Shown here piece by piece: positions 5,707 through 6,063 of a DNA stretch of 6,063 bases. The position numbers were made by a program, and so were the translations under genes. Under the pieces are notes generated by a model that saw nothing but the letters and a program-made list of their open reading frames with translations, was not told the DNA's origin and did no database searches. Position 1 is the stretch's first letter, and every line of letters begins with the position of its first letter. The stretch covers positions 1-6,063 of the forward strand of contig JAISQU010000045.1 in NCBI GenBank assembly GCA_031274005.1, in the 5' to 3' direction. The DNA is from Spirochaetales bacterium. Its GTDB lineage: Bacteria; Spirochaetota; Spirochaetia; DTKZ01.

Positions 5707-5790
5707 TCACACTCCTAATAGTTTTTTGACTATTTCTGTATACTTTTTTATGTGCAGTTGGCCGAATTTAAACGATCTACAAATATTCAT
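5707..5790 (-). other. 27-codon mini-ORF downstream of the right-copy promoter
   Basis: The ATG at 5790-5788 sits 6 nt after the promoter's -10, as in the cyclase gene, and opens a 27-codon frame (MNICRSFKFG... to ...EIVKKLLGV) ending TGA at 5709-5707. The next ATG follows 3 nt later (5703), and that gene's ribosome site lies inside the last codons of this frame. It could be a leader peptide coupling translation into the hicBA unit, or the 3' end of an older gene joined to the promoter cassette. No family is recognised. Confidence 0.3.
5712..5716 (-). promoter_or_regulatory. Ribosome binding site of the broken gene upstream of hicB
   Basis: AGGAG on the minus strand, 8 nt before the ATG at 5703. 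Its good spacing is the main evidence that this ATG was once a true gene start. Confidence 0.6.
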
Positions 5791-5843
5791 GAAAAAAGTA
5801 TATCACAGGGTAAAAAATTGGTAAAGGCAATTTTTAGCCGGGG
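5783..5843 (-). repeat. 61-bp direct repeat, right copy
   Basis: Matches 4805-4865 at 58 of 61 positions in the same orientation. It again begins on the minus strand with ATGAATAT and extends back through an identical promoter. Together the two copies bracket the AT-rich hicBA segment, with 917 bases between them. Confidence 0.85.
5797..5825 (-). promoter_or_regulatory. Promoter in right repeat copy, directed at hicBA
   Basis: TTTACC (5825-5820), 17-bp spacer, TATACT (5802-5797) on the minus strand, the same hexamers and spacing as the cyclase promoter. Transcription would start near the ATG at 5790 and run through the mini-ORF and the broken gene into hicB and hicA. No stronger promoter is visible nearer to hicB. 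Confidence 0.5.
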
Positions 5844-5965
5844 CCGCGATTGTTTTTTCAGGTCTTCCGCCGCCTCGCAGACAGCCGGGCCGGGAAACCG
5901 CCTCATGCCCGCAAAACCTGAGCGCAGCGGCCCATACTCCGGGGCTATTCTTGACCCATAACTCG
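5844..5965. other. GC-rich stretch with no supported gene
   Basis: Open frames exist on both strands, but each runs through the 61-bp repeat and neither product resembles a known family. The part next to the repeat (a T-run, then GCCGCC at 5869-5874) weakly resembles the sequence beyond the left copy. Nothing else is recognised here. Confidence 0.4.
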
Positions 5966-6063
5966 ATGATTGATTACATATTTCAGGAATTTCTAACCGC
6001 AAAGTCGAAAAAGTCGAAGAAGTTTTTGCTGGAAGCCCGGGTTTTACCTTGTTATGTCCAGGT
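5966..6063 (+). CDS. Possible 5' end of a gene running off the window
   Basis: From the ATG at 5966 the frame is open for 32 full codons to the window edge, beginning MIDYIFQEFLTAKSKKSKK and continuing FLLEARVLPCYVQ. It contains a lysine/serine repeat that reflects a repeated AAAGTCGAA-type sequence at 6001-6022. No ribosome site precedes the ATG, and the frame is also open upstream, so the start is uncertain. No family is recognised, and the stretch is too short to tell a gene from chance. Confidence 0.3.
   Translation, partial: MIDYIFQEFLTAKSKKSKKFLLEARVLPCYVQ

Noticed and set aside
4805..5843. Insertion sequence or CRISPR array
   Set aside because: No transposase is encoded between the repeats, and two copies 978 bp apart without regular spacers do not make a CRISPR array.
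5966..5980. Promoter with TTGACC at 5951-5956 for the edge frame
   Set aside because: No acceptable -10 hexamer lies at a 16-18 bp spacing.

Overview
The window looks like chromosomal DNA from a spirochaete, most likely a Treponema of the termite-gut or free-living type. This rests on a ClpP2-like peptidase beside purC, a lipoprotein with a loose spirochaete-style lipobox, a compact soluble class III cyclase, and a HicBA pair of a kind common in treponemes. The assignment is from family recognition only; no search was run. The core genes are GC-rich (one sampled 60-base line of purC is 41/60 G+C). The HicBA stretch is very AT-rich (sampled lines 14/60 and 17/60).

Layout. Bases 1-120 are a non-coding repeat built of two tandem hairpin-bearing units. 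An extended -10 promoter (139-167) follows, then a co-oriented plus-strand run: a ClpP-type serine peptidase (202-795), purC (815-1765) and an exported endonuclease/exonuclease/phosphatase-fold lipoprotein (1799-2854). Convergent to these, on the minus strand, lie a class III nucleotide cyclase (4812-4117) and then a FemAB/GNAT-like protein of the DUF482 type (4051-2876).

From about 4805 to 5843 the character changes. Two direct copies of a 61-bp sequence (58/61 identical, offset 978) flank this segment, and each carries the same minus-strand promoter. The left copy fires straight into the cyclase start codon, predicting a leaderless mRNA. The right copy faces a 27-codon mini-ORF, a broken small gene, and then hicB and hicA. 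Between the left copy and hicA lies a 236-bp block with inverted-repeat ends, related to the repeat at the window start. The last ~100 bases hold a possible gene start that runs off the edge.

How the parts fit: clpP and purC are housekeeping genes. The lipoprotein may degrade nucleic acid or phosphoesters outside the inner membrane, a plausible but unproven match to a purine gene. The cyclase probably makes cAMP. The HicBA module and flanking repeats look like a later accessory insertion. The most unusual features are the duplicated promoter cassette and the family of GNA-triloop hairpin repeats.
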